Source: JANRLJ01 sp034437895
GTDB lineage: Bacteria > Chloroflexota > Anaerolineae > Aggregatilineales > Phototrophicaceae
Assembly: GCA_034437895.1 (NCBI GenBank)
Contig: DAOTTO010000163.1
Coordinates: forward strand, 1-7,598
Direction of reading: 5' to 3'
DNA length: 7,598 nt
Shown here: piece after piece, positions 5,929-7,598 of the stretch
Position numbering within the stretch: the stretch's first letter is position 1
How the letters are laid out: every line of letters starts with the position of its first letter
Made by a program: the position numbers and the translations under genes
The notes under the pieces: generated by a model
Database searches by the model: none
What the model was told of the DNA's origin: nothing
The model's input: the letters and a program-made list of their open reading frames with translations, nothing else

Positions 5929-5939
5929 AGTTCGTTGCA
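5917..5939. promoter_or_regulatory. Inverted repeat between divergent genes, possible operator
   Basis: TGCAACG (5917-5923) and CGTTGCA (5933-5939) are perfect inverted copies around a 9-base centre, in the middle of the RHH/membrane-protein divergent region. The left arm lies in the motif shared with copy 1. RHH regulators commonly bind such sites in their own promoters; binding here is inferred. Confidence 0.45.
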
Positions 5940-5967
5940 TTTACGCTGGTTTTCTTTTATAGTGCAA

Positions 5968-5995
5968 AGGACAGTGTTTTTAAATCATGTATAAA
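5968..5995 (+). promoter_or_regulatory. Putative promoter of RHH regulator copy 2
   Basis: AGGACA (5968-5973) and TATAAA (5990-5995) are 16 bp apart. The GGACA box and its distance to the downstream ATG at 6010 (41 bp) resemble copy 1 (GGACA at 268-272, 42 bp to the ATG at 310). The -10 is good and the -35 partial. Confidence 0.4.
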
Positions 5996-6030
5996 TATAT
6001 GCACATTTTATGTGTATGTCAAGAGATCAA

Positions 6031-6237
6031 ATGGCAACACGTAGTTATCACCTAAAAATGCCCGAAGAAGCATATGAAACGCTCCTAGAGATGGCGAAGT
6101 CTGAACGCCGTGTGCTGGCAGATGTCATTCGGATTGCGCTAGAAGAATATGCGAAAAATCGGGGTTATGAAATCAATTTAGAGGTAGAACGGGGCAGACC
6201 CCGCCTGCAAGTACCTGATAAAGACGATACAGAATAA
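6031..6237 (+). CDS. Ribbon-helix-helix (Arc/CopG-type) DNA-binding protein, module copy 2
   Basis: This is a paralogue of the RHH protein at 310-525 (30 of 50 aligned residues identical). From the chosen start, a beta strand (SYHLKMP) precedes helix A (EEAYETLLEMAKS), the conserved ERRVLAD turn and helix B (VIRIALEEYAKNRG), then the tail with EVERG. In-frame ATGs also exist at 6010 and 6016. I chose 6031 (68 residues) because a purine-rich AAGAGA lies just upstream and because the N-terminal length then matches copy 1. The spacing of the promoter-like boxes would equally allow 6010 with an almost leaderless mRNA. It is divergent from the membrane-protein gene at 5574-5858 and convergent with the glycosyltransferase, whose stop is only 24 bp away. 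It is likely a repressor of the shared intergenic region. The function beyond DNA binding is unknown. Confidence 0.88.
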   Translation: MATRSYHLKMPEEAYETLLEMAKSERRVLADVIRIALEEYAKNRGYEINLEVERGRPRLQVPDKDDTE

Positions 6238-6261
6238 AATTGAAGAAAAGCAGTGTAAGGG

Positions 6262-7395
6262 CTATTGTATGCCCAACGCTGCCAGATACGCCCGCGTGAT
6301 TTTTTCCAGCGAGAAGTCATCCGCCCGCGTTTGAAGTTGGATTTTATCAGGCGGTGAATCCAATGCATCCTGCAATGCTGCCGCCAATGCCTCATCATCC
6401 CCCACCGGAACCAGTGCGCCGTGTTTGCCGCCTTGTAAAATTTCCGCTGGGCCGCTGGGACAATCGGTGCTGACCACAGGACAGCCGCAGGCCATCGCCT
6501 CGATCAACACCGTCGGCAGCGCTTCTGACCTCGACGACAGCGCAAATACCCCCGCCCGCGCCATATAGGCATAAGGATTATCGACGAATCCGGGCAAACG
6601 CACGTCATTTTGTAAGCCTAATTCTGCGATCAGCGCTTCGAGAGTCGCCCGTTCCTCGCCCTCGCCTAAGATCATCAGCCGGATTGAACGTTCCTGACGC
6701 AGCCGCGCAAATGCCCGAATCAGCGTCGGAAAATCCTTCACGGGAAGCAGCCGCCCCACGCCTAAAATCACAGGCGGTTGACCGGGCGCGAACCACTCAT
6801 GGTCAAGGGGAACGGCAGCCTTAGCGAACAATTCCGGCGTGACGACAGGATTATAAATCGTCTGAATGCGTGACTTTTTCACACCCGCGACTCGCGTCAT
6901 GCTTTCGGCTGCGCCTGTCGAAGCCGCCACAATCACATCCGCCCAAGGATAAAAACGCCGCACCAATTCCATAATCACGCGATCTTTAAAGGGCGGCTTG
7001 CCCTGCCAGAACGCGGCGTAATCGATATTGACCGTCACCATCACCTGCGTCTTTGATCGCACCAATACCCGCAGCGGATGCCCTGCCCACAACGCGATCA
7101 GATTGGCATGATCGAGCCCAGAGATCAGCGCAGCGGGTTTTTCCACGCGCAGATAGCCGACTAACGCCGGCAAGCTGGTCAACACGCGCTTTTTACGCAG
7201 GTCAATCACGCGCACTTTTCTGGGCAGCAAAGGCAAATACGGCCCTGTCGCGCTGGCGAGGACGAAATCCACCGGATAGCCCAGATCAACCAAGCCCTGC
7301 GCTAGATTGACCATCACGCGCTCCGCCCCGCCGCCGCCCAGATTCGCCATAAACAGCGTGATTTTCGGCTTATTTTTTACAGACATCAGACTCAC
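6262..7395 (-). CDS. Glycosyltransferase family 4 protein (GT-B fold)
   Basis: This roughly 377-residue cytoplasmic or membrane-associated enzyme should transfer a sugar from a nucleotide donor to a lipid or glycan acceptor, typically in cell-surface polysaccharide or glycolipid synthesis. The N-terminal Rossmann domain starts with ANLGGGGAERVMVNLA (17-32), the glycine-rich acceptor-side motif. The C-terminal domain has GVGRLLPVKDF (212-222) with the donor-phosphate Arg215/Lys220 pair, LGEGEER (243-249), and the retaining E-x7-E motif at Glu291 and Glu299 (SEALPTVLIEAMACG), followed by PVVSTDCPSGPAEIL. The only good Shine-Dalgarno, GGAGG at 7412-7408, is 12 bases from the GTG at 7395. An ATG at 7386 is the alternative and would lack that site at useful spacing. 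No glycan cluster is visible in the window, so the pathway is unassigned. The spacing to the convergent RHH gene is 24 bp without an obvious terminator. Confidence 0.95.
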   Translation of the reverse strand: MSLMSVKNKPKITLFMANLGGGGAERVMVNLAQGLVDLGYPVDFVLASATGPYLPLLPRKVRVIDLRKKRVLTSLPALVGYLRVEKPAALISGLDHANLIALWAGHPLRVLVRSKTQVMVTVNIDYAAFWQGKPPFKDRVIMELVRRFYPWADVIVAASTGAAESMTRVAGVKKSRIQTIYNPVVTPELFAKAAVPLDHEWFAPGQPPVILGVGRLLPVKDFPTLIRAFARLRQERSIRLMILGEGEERATLEALIAELGLQNDVRLPGFVDNPYAYMARAGVFALSSRSEALPTVLIEAMACGCPVVSTDCPSGPAEILQGGKHGALVPVGDDEALAAALQDALDSPPDKIQLQTRADDFSLEKITRAYLAALGIQ

Positions 7396-7427
7396 TTTTT
7401 GAATTAGCCTCCAAAATAAAACCCTTG

Positions 7428-7460
7428 TTGAACCACAGAGACACAGAGTTCACGGAGATG
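7428..7460. repeat. Dispersed CACAGAG-type repeat beginning TTGAACCAC
   Basis: TTGAACCAC (7428-7436) starts a run of CAGAGA-CACAGAG-type units running to about 7460. It is the reverse complement of the GTGGTTCAA ending seen at 1174-1182 and 5212-5220, so it is an oppositely oriented arm of the same kind of element. It lies upstream of the glycosyltransferase start. Confidence 0.5.
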
Positions 7461-7533
7461 AGATGTGAGGATATGTAACCTCAGTTTTGGATAGCGCACT
7501 TTGATTAACTTTTATGATGTCCTCATCCCCCGA

Positions 7534-7560
7534 CCCCTTCTCCATTGCATGGAGAAGGGG
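7534..7560. repeat. Perfect hairpin repeat CCCCTTCTCC / GGAGAAGGGG
   Basis: The 10-bp arms (7534-7543 and 7551-7560) are perfect inverted copies, extended by one A-T pair, around a 5-base loop. Neither strand has a U-run after the stem, so it does not look like an intrinsic terminator. C-rich stretches on the left (CCTCATCCCC, 7521-7530) and near the window end suggest a larger repeat family. Confidence 0.6.
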
Positions 7561-7598
7561 AGAAAAACGGTTCACAATGGTTCTTTAAGTCCCCTCTC

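Noticed and set aside
5694..5994. Plus-strand frames opposite the membrane protein and in the divergent region
   Set aside because: The minus-strand protein has a paralogue in the same window, so its frame is the real one; these are shadows.
7534..7560. Intrinsic terminator at the perfect hairpin
   Set aside because: Neither strand has a U-run after the stem and no gene ends next to it within the window.

Overview
This window is bacterial DNA of intermediate G+C: compact genes, recognisable Shine-Dalgarno sites and short intergenic regions rich in dispersed repeats. The repeats (stretches of the type CACAGAG / CACCAAGA ending in GTGGTTCAA, a GTAGGGA...TCCCTAC hairpin, and a CCCCTTCTCC / GGAGAAGGGG hairpin) resemble intergenic repeats I associate with Chloroflexota such as Anaerolineae or Chloroflexia. 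The protein types do not contradict this. The taxonomic call is a low-confidence inference.

Layout. (1) 1-525: a small module in which a single-pass membrane protein gene (minus strand, cut by the window edge) is divergent from a ribbon-helix-helix (RHH) regulator (plus strand). (2) 640-879: an unrecognised small minus-strand gene, followed by a gene-free stretch with a long imperfect palindrome. (3) 4960 down to 1212, minus strand: a three-gene catabolic operon read in the order glutamine-synthetase-like ligase, short-chain dehydrogenase, aldehyde dehydrogenase. The first two genes are separated by a repeat-derived hairpin; the last two are only about 10 bp apart. (4) 5333-6237: a second, diverged and more complete copy of the module from (1): RHH regulator on plus, divergent from the membrane protein on minus, which overlaps a downstream small acidic protein gene by 8 bp and ends at a clear terminator. 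(5) 6262-7395: a GT4-type glycosyltransferase, minus strand, convergent with the second RHH gene. (6) 7396-7598: gene-free sequence carrying two more dispersed repeats.

How the genes may work together. The operon has the gene content of a gamma-glutamylation route for amines (polyamine or ethanolamine type): the ligase caps the amine with glutamate, the dehydrogenases oxidise the product, and a hydrolase would release glutamate. It resembles the mycobacterial glnA4 cluster, but no gamma-glutamyl hydrolase gene is present here. The two RHH/membrane modules are the most unusual content. They share protein sequence, divergent gene order and a 14-bp motif (CCTGCAAC, two variable bases, CCTG) between the divergent genes, which suggests an autoregulated small system that has been duplicated. 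I cannot assign it to a described system.
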